A stretch of DNA of 64,000 nt, taken from Flammula alnicola (Eukaryota > Basidiomycota > Agaricomycetes > Agaricales > Strophariaceae). Both the position numbers and the translations under genes were made by a program. A model generated the notes under the pieces. The model was not told the DNA's origin and did not search any database. It saw nothing but the letters and a program-made list of their open reading frames with translations. The stretch covers positions 248,001 through 312,000 of the forward strand of contig JADNRV010000007.1 of the NCBI GenBank assembly GCA_015499995.1. The letters are read 5' to 3'. The first letter of the stretch is position 1, and every line of letters begins with the position of its first letter. This document shows positions 1 through 11,217 of this stretch, piece by piece.

Positions 1-380
1 GATGACAAAGTAAATCGGGAACGTCTTGTGCTGGAGTGCGCCAAACTGGTGACGCGCTTAAGAAATGTCGAAGTTTGAATAATCATTGTTGCAGATGAGA
101 AGGTACAACTCACGGAGAGTCTTGAAGGCAATTACACCTGCATAGGATTGAGAAATTTGGGCATGTCAACATTTTATTTAAGAGTCGAACTCACCTCCAA
201 AAAATGATATCCATACAGCTACAATCAATTCTTATCATCAGAATGCGCCCTCTCCGATTTGCGAAGTAAAACAGAAAACTCACACATTCCAAAGAGCCAT
301 GCGTACCCGACGAGGTACAAACCATTGAGGTTCACCAGTTTCGCCAACGACACGAAAGTAATGACTTCTACTTTAGCCAT
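1..380 (-). CDS. TMEM205-like (DUF4149) membrane protein, partial
   Basis: This is the 5' part of a gene that runs off the left edge. The ATG at 380-378 opens an exon coding for a hydrophobic start (MAKVEVITFVSLAKLV) and GLYLVGYAWLFGM. Short introns then separate tiny exons for SVWISFFGG (24 nt) and VIAFKTL (24 nt), and a last exon for RHQFGALQHKTFPIYF reaches base 1. The order of a tyrosine-rich helix, W-I-S-F-F-G-G, A-F-K-T-L and F-x-x-L-Q-x-K-x-F-P-x-Y-F is typical of the TMEM205/DUF4149 family of small four-helix membrane proteins. Their molecular role in fungi is poorly defined. The rest of the protein lies outside the window. I am fairly sure of the family because the reading frame stays consistent across three splice joints. 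Confidence 0.8.
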
Positions 381-716
381 GACACAGGATAGTTAATTCA
401 AGTAAAGATATCTAACGTTTCAGACTGCACAGGTATGCAAACGAGGTGGTGGTTGGGGGTACAGAGTAATCGTGAGTAATGGAACACTTAGGCGATACCG
501 GCTATGACGGCATCAGTAGTGGAACAGTTCCAGAAGCTTTGATCCCGGATGCATGCAAATAGGTCTCACTCAGCGTATCTAATTTAAAGCGGTTTCAAAG
601 GCTTATGCACTAGAGCAACGTCATAATGGCGAGCAGATATCACGAGTGGTAAAGCAACAGTTTCTCCATTGCTCAGTATAATGTATCTCCACAAGCGTCT
701 AGCAGATATATAATAT

Positions 717-1782
717 TTATCCAACGACGAGCTTGTCGTCTACTTCGCTGAACTCATACTGAGGAATCTCGAGGTTCAACTAGAAAAAGATAAATGAGAC
801 GGCAGTCATCGAGCGAGGACGCTAGAACTCACAGGAGCGGGGCCTTTTCGGGCACGACCCGCTGTGGTAGGAAAAAAGAGTCAGATAACACAAATTTGAC
901 AATGATGGAAGACTACGAACAGATATCGTAGTGAGAGCCGTGGCAGGGGCAGAACCTACAGAGGGGTGAGCAATTGGCATAAAAGCAACAGCTAGTTTAT
1001 GAAACATGGACGCACCAGCCTCCGTAATCGCCAGCTTCACCAATAGGCACGCATCCCAGATGGGTGCAGACACCCAACATAACGAGCCATTCAGGCTTCT
1101 TCACGCGGTCCTCATCGGATTGGGGGTCACGGAAGGCCTTCCAGTCGGCAGAACGCGCCTCTTCGATCTCGCCTTGAGTCCTGTGCCTGATGAAGACGGG
1201 CTTTCCGCGCCATTTGATGATGGCGTTCTTGCCCTCGGGGATAGTGGCAAGGTCAACTTCGACCTTGGCAAGAGCGAGAACGTCGGCGGAGGCAGCCATA
1301 CTCTGGAGGAACTCTGACACGGAGGACTTTGCGGCAGAGGCAGAGAGAACACCGAGAGAGCCGACCATGAAATAGGAAAGGGCGCGGTTGCTGTCCGGGT
1401 TGGTGCGATAGGCAGAGAAATCTGGGACTTCGGGCGCGTCCTTCACGGCGGCTGAGGTGTGGATGAGTCGCTGTTGACGGTAGTTCGAGGGCGAAACTAA
1501 AAGTAGCGACGCAAATAAGAAACACACAAATTTCGAATCGTTGGAACACTGACCTGTGGTGAAAGTTTTGGAGACAAGACCCGAAGAACTCAGAGAGACG
1601 CCTCCAGCCCACCGTGGGGCAACATCTGAGCGAGGACCAGGTCCGGAGTGACCATGGCTATGGGGATCATGGGGTGCCCTCGCCGCGGTGTTGAGCAAAG
1701 GGGCAAAAGGAACACCGCTAGGAAGCGTGCGGACTGAGGGGGTAAGGGTGACCGCCTTTTTGACGGCCTGGAATGTAGCCAT
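717..1782 (-). CDS. RIP1: Rieske iron-sulfur subunit of ubiquinol-cytochrome c reductase (complex III)
   Basis: The Rieske protein carries the 2Fe-2S cluster that passes electrons from ubiquinol to cytochrome c1 in the mitochondrial inner membrane. Five exons are visible: about 1782-1554, about 1496-1016, 955-921, 861-833 and 779-717. The first is a basic, Ser/Ala-rich presequence. Then come the mature start (VPDFSAYR), the membrane helix with [10 protein letters not shown], and the hinge. Cluster box 1, CTHLGC, is in exon 2; box 2, CPCHGSHYD, is made by joining exons 2 and 3; [15 protein letters not shown] and the end KLVVG complete the fold. The ATG at 1782 is preferred over an upstream in-frame codon because it opens the targeting sequence. 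All cluster ligands (two Cys, two His) and the disulfide pair are present, so the enzyme should be active. Confidence 0.95.
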
Positions 1783-2040
1783 AGTGGAGAACGATGTGTA
1801 CTGAATAAAAGTCACAACGACGAGCTCAACTTTGGCGGTCAACCGGAGTTTGCCGCGCACCCTTGCACTTTTCCGTTCCGTCCCGGTTGGTCCAGTCTCA
1901 ACTTCAGTCTGTCGACATTCAAATTCATGAAATAGATACTGAACAACTCTCTGTTTGTGACATTCAATCCTTTATGGTATCTACACTTTCTATACTATTA
2001 CTATGCATACAATAATTTACATTGTCCTCTCATCTAGTAC

Positions 2041-3659
2041 CTAAACTTTCTGCAAATGCTGGCTCAAGCATTGCAGCACGCGTCGTTTAGGGAAAGAAGG
2101 CGAAACACTCTCTCCGCGCTGCCGGACAAGTCGACGAATCTGAGTTGGATAATCTGAGATGATCCCATCCACACCCCAGTCAATCAGTTGCTCGGCGATA
2201 TCCAAATAGTTGACCTATCGAAGGCTCAACGACGCAATCCCCAACCGAATTTTAGGGATAGCTCACCGTCCAGGGCTTGACCATCATCCCCAGCTCGTGG
2301 GCTTGCAGGATCATTTCCTCGGTGGTAAAGGGAAAATAGCCTCCGTCAACTGGCTCAACACCATTTCCGATTGAAACAGCAGCTGGCGACAGAATGTCCG
2401 CCTTGATAGATTTCGCCGCATGAGCAATTCGCTCCCCCATAGTTTCACCAGGAAAATCTTCGAGTCGAAGCCCGGCAAGCCATGAAGAGGTGCCGTTGTC
2501 TTCACCTAACGCTGTGGTTCTACGCAGAAATCTTGGTCAGTGTGAGTAACATTTCTCTTCAAATTACGCACTGCTCAATCAAAGCAGCAGTCGGAATTGT
2601 CGGCTCAAGATTCTTCACTTCGTGGTGAGGACTGAAAAATGACACTAGTAGAAAGAGACTTACTTTCATTGCAATCAATGTTCTCCAATCGAAACTTTGA
2701 TACTGTGAGTTTTATCAGACACCTGAGCTGACCAGCATTGAAATACGTAGCTTACCGTAATTTGCGACAGCCTATACGAACTCTTCACGAATTCGTTATG
2801 TTGCAACGTGACAAAGTCATCAACACCCCGAGTGGAAGTAGGGTCTACCGGGTTGATTTTGGATTCGATATTCCAAGAAATTTCATGTTTGGGGTCAGCA
2901 CATTGCGCAAACTTGAACAACTCGCTAAGCGTCGAGATTTTCGTTCCAGGATAGGTCAACTGTAACGCTGAAAATTCCGCCGTTTCAACAATTCAGGATT
3001 GCTGAACAAGGCACCTCTCGACGGGACTCACGAAAATTCGCTAAACGCTTCGAACCGCAATCCAAGGTCTTGATCTGCGCCAAGGTAAGATCTACAATGC
3101 GTTTTCCTACATATGGGAAATCTGGATCATTCTTGACCTACGGCAGGATATAAGCTTTTGAATGGACTCATGCGGAAGGAGATGTCGCACCGCAGGCACC
3201 GTATCGTTGCACTTCTCAGCCATTATTTCCTCGTCATGCCAGACTACTACGACGCCATCCTATGCGCATATTAACGATACAATTTAATTATGGACGATGG
3301 GCACCGGAAGACTGGCTTGCTCACCTTCGTAATGCCGTTGTCGAGTTCAAGAGTGGTAACACCATCGATCAGGCCCCTTGCGTTTTCATGGCATATCAGA
3401 AGTGAGCACAAGGCGCATGCCTTTGCGAAACCCACCACGCGAATGCCGGAAGGGTGCTTTCAACGTTTTCGCCACGACTACCTCTGTGTCCCTGTTTCAT
3501 GAGAGAGGTTAGAGGCAAATAAAATGAAGTATAGCCTTTCTGGCGTACTTGGATATCAAAAACATTTGGCTTCTGCAATCTCATCTGGGTTGGATTGCAC
3601 AGAGCCGGGAAGATCGCGGAAAAAAGATACGCGCATTGCGAGGCCGTCAAGAAATTCAT
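2041..3659 (-). CDS. Secreted glycerophosphodiester phosphodiesterase (GDPD, PLC-like fold)
   Basis: The predicted enzyme hydrolyses glycerophosphodiesters to glycerol 3-phosphate and an alcohol. The first exon starts at the ATG at 3659 and gives a hydrophobic N-terminus (LTASQCAYLFSAIFPALC), a likely signal peptide. Split exons then give the GDPD signatures in order: GHRGSRGENVESTLPAFAW (catalytic His-Arg and metal Glu), GVTTLELDNGITK (metal Glu and Asp), DGVVVVWHDEEI (second catalytic His), a central LTYPGTKISTLSELFKFA, SWNIESKIN, SFDWRTL, and near the end LIDWGVDGIISDYPTQIRRL. The stop is at 2043-2041. At least five introns interrupt it. The active-site set is complete. Secretion is inferred only from the N-terminus. 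A role in scavenging phosphate or phospholipid products outside the cell is inference. Confidence 0.88.
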
Positions 3660-4247
3660 CGTCAAGGCCCGATGTATAGGCGAGTCGTTGAAAGTAAGGG
3701 GTGGATCGTACGACGCTGAAAGTAGGCAGCAGATTCGCGTATCGAATTAGACACTCGGAGCTGTAGTGTCCTGCGGGCTGTTCACCGGAGTCCAACGGGA
3801 TGATCTTCTCCCATCATTCACGCAACCAGACCATCTTAACATCTTTTGTGAGGCGCGGACACTGGCTGGAGCTGACGAGATTTACTACTGCGTGTGTGAG
3901 CAACGACGAACGTTCAACGGTTCAAGAAAATGAAAAAATTCTGATTGGGGAGCACCGACGGGTAAACGGTCGGATTTTTCCGTCGAGGGAGCAACGTTCC
4001 ATCTTTTTCGCGGCTCCGAGAGCACGTCTGGCACGTTCCGCGCTCTCGGAGAAACTGATATCGTGCCCGAAATGGAAGCTGCAAACACGGTGTGAAGGCT
4101 TCTCACTCTGTGGAGGTGAGTCCCGTAACAGCCCGCAATCCCATATAAGTACCCCGGTCTCGGGAAGATCCTAAGTCTTCACTGATGTTGAGCTTCTACA
4201 CATTCACCGAGATAACGAGAGATAACGAACGTGCTGGCCGTATGTCT

Positions 4248-4601
4248 TCAAATTAAATGTAGCTTACGGCAGGTAACTCGAAGTCGTATGAAACGATAAT
4301 ATTCAGACGTCGAGCGATGGCCACAGCAGTACGACGTATGCGGACCAGTAAAATTTTCACTCTTCCCCATGGACCCTCCCGGTAGCAGATAGTCAGACGC
4401 GCACTGAACCATAGTCTTCCCCTCTATCTTCTGCATTCCCAGCGAACCGCGTGCTGTGAGTAAATGCGTTTGCGATTTCATGGCATGTGAGAGAGAGGAA
4501 TCAGCGGAGTCAGACTGGAAGTTTCGCAACACCGCGATGACGGCAAATATGGCGCCCATGTCGAAGCTTGGAAGGGATTTTGGCTTCGTCTTCATGGCCA
4601 T
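4248..4601 (-). CDS. Possible small hypothetical protein downstream of COX19
   Basis: A 117-codon open frame starts with ATG at 4601 (MAMKTKPKSLPSFD) only 65 bp past the COX19 stop on the same strand. It has a short hydrophobic stretch (GAIFAVIAVL) near residue 17, then no motif I recognise. The second half (rich in Ser, Tyr and Cys, ending in RKLHLI) does not look like conserved protein, so the true gene may be shorter or spliced, or the frame may be chance. No homologue is recognised. Confidence 0.25.
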   Translation of the reverse strand: MAMKTKPKSLPSFDMGAIFAVIAVLRNFQSDSADSSLSHAMKSQTHLLTARGSLGMQKIEGKTMVQCASDYLLPGGSMGKSENFTGPHTSYCCGHRSTSEYYRFIRLRVTCRKLHLI

Positions 4602-4665
4602 GAGTTAAGTAAAATTTCGGGAGTGGTGGTTTCGACCAAAGCGGTTTTGCAAGACAACATCCAAG

Positions 4666-5113
4666 CTATTTCTTGGCCGGCGGGTTGTCACTCATGGGGG
4701 TTGGCGCAATCTTTTCGTCTTTAGTAGCGGTGGCCGATTTATTATCGACGTTCGCCAGTCCAAGGTTTTTCCACTTGTCCTTCTCCATCAGACCGCTATG
4801 TGATGGAGTCAGCGGTTGCACAGATCTCAGCGAAGTAAACAAGCTCACTTGTTCATGCGGCAGTCGAGGTAGTCCTTGCTAAGGCTCCTGCAGGGACTCG
4901 ACGTGCTGCCATTTTGCTTCAGGCAAGCCATATACAGTTGCATTTTGTCCTTGCATTCTCCTGGTGCATTTGTATTTGCATTTCGTCAGCGAATCCGTAA
5001 AGCTCGAAAAGAACTTGGTCGTACGAACCGTAATGGTCTAATGGGAAGGATCCACGATCAGGTGCTGATACCTTGAACCCGACATTGATCGAAGGAGGTC
5101 TTCCAAATGACAT
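4666..5113 (-). CDS. COX19: Cytochrome c oxidase assembly factor COX19 (twin CX9C)
   Basis: COX19 is a small soluble protein of the mitochondrial intermembrane space needed for copper delivery to cytochrome oxidase. The ATG at 5113 gives MSFGRPPSINVGFKVSAPDRGSF, the family's typical start. After a first intron with a GTTCGT donor, exon 2 carries both CX9C motifs: C-KDKMQLYMA-C and C-RSLSKDYLD-C. A second intron splits the Asn-Asn codons before GLMEKDKWKNLGL, the conserved C-terminal segment. A short lysine- and proline-rich tail ends at 4666. Length (roughly 100 residues) matches the family. All four structural cysteines are present. Import by the Mia40 relay is expected from the family, not seen in the sequence. 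Confidence 0.95.
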
Positions 5114-5501
5114 TGAATATATTTGGCGTCTTCAAGAAGCGCGTAGAGTGATTATTGAGGGTGAAAGACGGAAGTGGTTCCGTGTCGATGGGCGTGGGTC
5201 TGCGTGGGAACGGGATTTTCGACCGACGACGCGACGTTATAAGGATCGACAACTGTTGATTGCTGCACCCTAAATTTACTTTCAGAATCGCTGGCTGTGC
5301 TTCAAATCCCTGGCCCAACTTTCTCAGAGAACTGCAGATCTTCTATGCTGGCACAATACATGTAAACTTGCGCGATTATAAATGATAGGTATGAAGGAAA
5401 TCCACAAGTCCACACAACTCTGTCGCTGATATCCTACAATCTCCAGATCTACGTCCCAAAAACGAAAAAAGAGAAAAGCGACGTGAATGGAATATACTCG
5501 A

Positions 5502-6593
5502 CTACTTCTTATTCTTTGACGGTTTCTTGCCTTTCCCTTTTGCACCTGAAACTTTCTCTTCATCCTCAGACGGCTCCGAGCCCGACGATTCCGACGCAGA
5601 CTCCTCTTCTGGAATTGCGGAACTACTTCCTGAGGGCCCAATCGCGGAACTACTTCCTGAGGGTCCACTCGCGGACTGACCTGTGGCTAAGGCTGCCGCC
5701 TCGCTCAATGCCTGACGGTGAGCAAGGTTACTTGCTGCAAATCGTGTGCCCTTGAGCATGACGATCTCCTTGAGCCATCCGTTCTCTCGTCGCAGGTCAG
5801 AGGCTTCACGCTCTAGCTCTTCAGCTCTGCCTGTCAAGTCCGATACCGACCGTTCGAGGCTGATTGTCTTGTGCTTCTTCTTGATTCTGAAACGCGCTAA
5901 AACAAGGAACCGTTCGTTAGGCCTATCATCTCCAGAAACGCGGTTGGATCTCTTACCGGAAGCGGCTGTATTTCGGCGTCGTTTCTCCTCCGATATTGCT
6001 TCCGTTTGCTCGCCTTCGGGTGAACTGCTAGTGTGAGTGTGCGCGCCGCCTGGGGACTGTGTCTGCTGTCCTCGCCGACCTTGACCTCTCATCGTGGCTG
6101 CAGGTGGCGCGGAACTATATTGCGTCTCGAGGAATGGAAGTGTCCCCATATTTGCACTCGAGCTAGCATGGCGTGGGTCGTAATGGCTTGGTCCTGGTTG
6201 TGGTTGGTGAGGTGGAAGCGTAGGCCAAGGGAAGTCTAAAGAAGACAAGGGCGGCAGCTGGGGAGGTGGCATGGAGCTGTGGTGCATGAAGTTGCCATAA
6301 AATCCAGGAGTAGGATTCATGGACGGATAAGTACTTTGTGACAGCATGTTAGGATATGCTTGATCAATGTCTGAACCAGCGGCAGCTGCGAATTGTGCTA
6401 ACAAGGCAGCATCCTGAACATCTGACGGTATTGAGGTCCTGGATGCGACAGCGAGGATATTGAAGATATTATACTCACTTACACTAAGGGGTTGCTGTCC
6501 TGTATTATGCTGTCCTGTATTATTATTGGTGGAGCTGGATGTAGATCTTGATCGTTGTGGATTTCGGGAGTTAGAAGGCGGTTCATGGTCCAT
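5502..6593 (-). CDS. bZIP transcription factor, CYS3/Met4-like basic region
   Basis: The ATG at 6593 opens a Ser/Asn/Gln-rich leader (MDHEPPSNSRNPQRSRS). A likely intron follows, then a proline-rich and glutamine-rich middle. The DNA-binding domain is KRRRNTAASARFRIKKK; a 61-bp intron cuts it between Ser and Ala, and the join restores N-T-A-A-S-A-R-F-R. A zipper follows with leucines seven apart (LERSVSDLTGRAEELEREAS and on to L-K-E). The RFRIKKK pattern is typical of the CYS3/MetR/ATF4-like fungal group that acts on sulfur or amino-acid genes, but the exact target pathway is inference. The tail is Gly/Ser- then Glu/Lys-rich, with a short repeated GPSGSSSAI, and ends KKPSKNKK. It is divergent from the kinesin gene across about 790 bp. 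Confidence 0.88.
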   Translation of the reverse strand: MDHEPPSNSRNPQRSRSTSSSTNNNTGQHNTGQQPLSVSEYNIFNILAVASRTSIPSDVQDAALLAQFAAAAGSDIDQAYPNMLSQSTYPSMNPTPGFYGNFMHHSSMPPPQLPPLSSLDFPWPTLPPHQPQPGPSHYDPRHASSSANMGTLPFLETQYSSAPPAATMRGQGRRGQQTQSPGGAHTHTSSSPEGEQTEAISEEKRRRNTAASGKRSNRVSGDDRPNERFLVLARFRIKKKHKTISLERSVSDLTGRAEELEREASDLRRENGWLKEIVMLKGTRFAASNLAHRQALSEAAALATGQSASGPSGSSSAIGPSGSSSAIPEEESASESSGSEPSEDEEKVSGAKGKGKKPSKNKK

Positions 6594-7228
6594 ATCGAAT
6601 TCAAAAACTAGATGTTCCCAGTTTTCTAACTCTTGTGTCGCGGATTTTGGGGAAGTAGGAAGGCTGAGTTCCTGGGATGCCTCGCTTTTGAGAGTGAACA
6701 TAACAGGAGAGTGGACGAGTAATAATACGCGGTGCATGCATTTCAGGATCGAGGGAGAACATACGGTAAGAGCCTTGATTCGCCATCGGGACACAAGATT
6801 GCGACAGTTCGAACGAGTAACACGCAAACAAATGGACGGCTTCTGTATCATTTCAGTGACTTATTGATGCTTTGTCCTTGATAATTCGCCATGTTAGTGA
6901 ACCATCGAAATGCCTTTAAGGCTACCTTCCTGTAGTCCAATAATATAACGCCTCCGATGAACTGTTCGAAGCATGACGCCTAAACCGCAAATTATTGGAT
7001 GCAATTTCGTCACGGCGAGCCACATGGACGGCGCCTTCATGGTCAAAAACAAATTTTGCGCTAATGCCAAAAACTTTGCTGGGCAATAGAGCAACCGTAT
7101 TACGTTCATAACCGTTACAACTCCTCCTTCAAGCTCTGTATTCGCAAGAAGGCACGAAACACGATCTATGAGTTCAATGAAAGCGCGACGCGGCAGCGAG
7201 CCAGTTCGCCGGTCGGTCCGCTTACCGA

Positions 7229-7236
7229 TTACGTAA
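7229..7236. promoter_or_regulatory. Palindromic TTACGTAA, candidate bZIP-binding site
   Basis: A perfect 8-bp palindrome of the kind bound by bZIP dimers lies in the shared region between the bZIP gene (start 6593) and the kinesin gene (start 7386). Function is inferred from sequence only; such a site occurs by chance about once in 65 kb. Confidence 0.3.
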
Positions 7237-7385
7237 AAGTCAGGTCACAGAAGTTGAACGCCGTCATGTGATCACAACGCGCTTCGTGCACGGGTTGTGT
7301 TTGCCTCGCGATTTCCAAATTATCAAAGGGTACCTTGCCTCAGAGTCAAACACGTTGAACCTCGACAATCCGAGGGCATCCGAAA

Positions 7386-10300
7386 ATGTCGGGGAAGCCT
7401 ACTATTGCCACCAGAGCATCATCTCGGACTAAAACTGCGACTGTGATCCCAGCGGCGACGAGAACAACCAGAGCACGGACTGCTACTGCCAAAAAAGCCA
7501 CCCCAACTGCTGAAGCCCCAGCCCCGGCCACGAAACGGACAGCAGTCAGGAAACCTCTTGTTAGCAAAGATAACTCCATCGATGTTCCCACACCTCCAGC
7601 TAAAGCGAAGGCAAAGTCTGCTCCTGTTCGAAAGATAGGTAAACAGGCCAATGGAGCTGCAGAGTCAGAACGTGAACCTATCATGGTAAGTAACCCGCCA
7701 ATCTTTCACAATCAAAAGGCTCAGAAAGGACTCCAGGCCTATCTTCGCATCAGACCTCGTCTTGGAGACGAGGAACCCACATCGTCCCCATACTTGACTC
7801 CCCTTTCAGACTCGACTGTAAACATGACAGACCCCCAGGATCCACACAGCGGTCGTTCCAAGTATCGATTCTCAGCTGTTCCACCCTCGTCCCTCTACAC
7901 TTTCTCACATGTGTTCTTGCCCAACACCACGCAGCACGATTTCTTCACTAAGACGACCCTTCCCCTTGTCCAAGACGTTTTGACTGGTCAGAATGGCCTG
8001 CTTTTCACTTACGGTGTCACGAACTCGGGGAAAACATATACTGTGCAAGGGGGAACAGAAGAAGGAACTGCTGGAATCTTGCCTCGGTCTTTGGATGTTA
8101 TCTTCAACAGCATCGAAGGTTTGCATGGCGATGGACGGGTAAGGGGCATATTCTTCTTGTTATGATTTCAAATCCTCATTGTTATTTTTTTAGTATCGTC
8201 CGGTGCGTCTGCATGGAATAGAACTTTCAGACGACCAGGATTCAAGGGCGCCTCCTACAATGCCTGAACCTGCACTGGCTGACGTTCTTGGATCATTTGA
8301 GGATATCACTGAACCAGAATTTGACATCGATACGACAGCCGTCAAAGTGGATCGTAACCACGAGTACACTATCTGGATCTCTTATGCAGAGGTCTACAAC
8401 GAAAAGGTCTACGATCTCCTAGCGTCCGTCAAAGGCGAATCCCACACACATACAGACGGAGCAACCGCACGCTCAGCAGGCGGAAAGCCACTTTTGCTGA
8501 CACGGCAAGCTTTGCCACTCAGGCCATCGCCAGCCTCGGACAACATGGATACCGATTCAAATGGGAAATATATCGCTGGTCTCCGCCAATTTCGCGTTCA
8601 CAGTGCTTCCCAAGCCAAGGCAATCATCAAACTTGGTCAGCTTCATCGCCGCGTTTTCGGTACTTTGGCAAACCGAGAGAGCAGCAGGAGTCATGGAATG
8701 GTTATAATCAAGGTCGTCAGGGGTCATCGAGGAGAAAAAGATGTATGCATTTCTTCTATTTATCTCGTATTCCACTTAAATATCATTCACAGGACCCTAC
8801 ATCCCTCCAAATATCCAGGTTGACTCTGGTCGATCTTGCAGGCTCTGAGCGGACGAAGCATACACATACCACAGGAGACCGTTTGAAGGAAGCAGGCAAC
8901 ATCAACAAGTCGCTTATGGTTCTCGGCCAGTGCATGGAAGTTATGCGTTCAAATCAACGCAAAATCGCAATAAGCCTGTCCCAAGAGGCTGGTAAAGAAG
9001 GTCGCGTGGATACTCGCGATGTCAAGAAAGCCCTGGCAGTTGTGCCATTTAGGCATAGCAAACTTACCGAAGCCCTCATGGACTATTTCATCGGCGATGG
9101 TAGGACTGTGAGTTCCATTATCTTGCCTACTATCTCATTACATGTTGCTAGATATTGACCTCGTTAATCAAGGTTATGATTGTCAACGTCAATCCGTATG
9201 ACACAGGCTACGATGAGAATTCGCATGTCATGAGATTCGCTGCTCTGGCGAGAGAAGTATATGTTACTCCTGCGCCAGCCCCAATGCAACGCATACCTGT
9301 AATTGGTCCTGGAAGCTTGCAAGGCAAGAAGATTAAGCATCTTGGCCCCTTGATGTTGAAGGATCCCGATATTGCTCCTCGGCCATACACAAGAAAGGTT
9401 ACTATCTCCATGGCCGGCTTCGACAATGGGAAGAAACCGGTTGAGGCTATCTTGGAAGTTTGTGAAGGTGGGGTATTTCGTGATGATTTTTTCCTCAAAT
9501 TCTAATTTATTTCTCACGTCAGAGGACGAACAGAACTATGAACCAGACAATGACCATGATGACGAAGACGACGACCCTATCAACCCATTGGTGGATGCAC
9601 TTTTCGATGAAGTCGAGAACTTGCGCATGCAGGTTGGTGCGATCCTCATTTGTTGTCCTTCCTGATCTCATTTCTCAGTAGATTTTCGAGTCTGAGATGA
9701 GGTGTGCACTAATTGAAGCTGAAACCCGAGAAGAAGTTATGCGAGAGATGGAGGAGCGTATGCGGGCTATGGAGGTGATGTATGCTAGGCGATTGATGAG
9801 CGAGGTAAGTCGTTGCGTATATAACAGAGTATTAGGCATTAACTGTGACTATAGCTGGAACGAAATGAATTGAAGACAGATGCAAAGATCGACATGCTTC
9901 ACCAATCTGGCCTTTTTGGCAGCCCCACCAAGGCTAGTCGACGCGTTGCTGTGGAAGAAAGCTTCTCAGAAGAGGAAGACGTCGAAATGAGTTTGGTATG
10001 GGTCCATGACTTCCTGCGTTTGATCTCACCCTAATAATTATTATCTTCGCATATCTAGATCGAATATGGACAAGAAAACGCGTCCGAAGGCGACCGTTCT
10101 ATGTCCTTGTCGCCTTTAGCAAAGAAAGGCAAGGCAAAACAAATGTCTAAGCCTCAACGGAAGTCCAGTGTTGCCCCCCAGCCAATTATCGAGAAGCGAC
10201 CATTCATTCCCGATCCGCCCATGCTTCCCTCGGATACTGAAGATGCTGAACTCACTGAAACAGAAGGCGACGAGGATGAAATCAGCAGCGTTGCCCCGTC

Positions 10301-10866
10301 GGGCACCACAGCAAGTGAATTGGGAGACGAAGATGGAGATGACGAGGAATATACCGAAGAAGAAGAGGTCGACGAAGACGAGGATGACGAGGTGTGGGAG
10401 CCACCCTCTTCGAAGACACCAAAGGGCAAGAAACATCCATTGCCGAGAGTTAGCCCTTCGCCACAGCCGAAAACCCGTCAGCCCGCTTCCAATAAGTCGC
10501 CGGCAAAGAATGTGCGAGTGTCCAACTTGGCCCGAGACCTCGATGAATTGAACATAGATGGACATGAACCCGACGACTCTGTCGTCGTCCTGCCCAAGAA
10601 AAAATGGCGAACCTCTGTGCAAACAGAAGGAAATGACGAAGATGAGGACGATGACGAAGTCGATATTCCGGTGGTCAAGAAAAAGAAACGGTATTTACCC
10701 TGCAACGAGAAGCTGTCGGAGTCCTGGGCGCTGACCAAATTTTTTCAGACAAATTGGCAAGAAACCAATTGCAACGGAAGAAGACATTGATAGAGCTACC
10801 TATGATATCGAAAAAAAGGTGGCTAAGGTTCAAGGGGCTGGAACCATTAGACGATTCGGCAAATGA
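7386..10866 (+). CDS. Kinesin-6 family motor (Klp9/MKLP2-like)
   Basis: This is a plus-end microtubule motor of the group that acts in the anaphase spindle midzone and cytokinesis. The ATG at 7386 begins a basic Thr/Ala/Lys-rich tail of about 95 residues (SGKPTIATRASSRTK). The motor follows: KGLQAYLRIRPRL, a P-loop of the kinesin-6 form (YGVTNSGKTYTVQGG rather than AGQTGSGKT), a long acidic insertion after the FNSIEG helix, YAEVYNEKVYDLL, switch I (NRESSRSHG), switch II (LTLVDLAGSERTKHTHTTGDRLKEAGNIN), PFRHSKLTEAL, and IVNVNPYDTGYDENSHVMRFAALAREV. Behind the motor are coiled-coil exons with E/R-rich helices, an acidic low-complexity stretch, and a basic end (TIRRFGK). At least nine introns interrupt it. 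The large loop-6 insertion and the modified P-loop place it in kinesin-6. Confidence 0.93.
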
Positions 10867-11217
10867 GCTGCTTACCGCTGACTGTTCCATGTAATCTACC
10901 ATGTTCTCGTTTCTTGTTTTTCGCATCTTCTCACTAATCACTTCATGTTGCACATATATTCAATTGACTTGGAAATGTTTTTCTCATCCGCATGATTGAG
11001 CCTGTGCGAGTCAGTAGCTAAGTGAAAATTTGAAATGTCGCCTTCTGGCACTTGACATTTGCGATGCGCCCGCTCGAGTCAAAAAGAGATGGTATGACAA
11101 TAGCCAAACAACACGTCAACAAAAGACTAATTAGGTTGGCAGCGCATTCATATAAGTTCGTAACTACTCTGAACCTGGACGCCCACTCACGTCCATTCAC
11201 ACCCTATCCTCTCTCCC

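Noticed and set aside
1006..1317. 103-codon plus-strand frame over RIP1
   Set aside because: It is the antisense shadow of the Rieske coding exon.
3800..4174. 124-codon plus-strand frame
   Set aside because: No motif, no splice structure; an inverted repeat CTCCGAGAGC/GCTCTCGGAG within it is short and unsupported as a terminator.
10116..10622. 168-codon minus-strand frame over the kinesin tail
   Set aside because: Shadow of the acidic low-complexity coding region.
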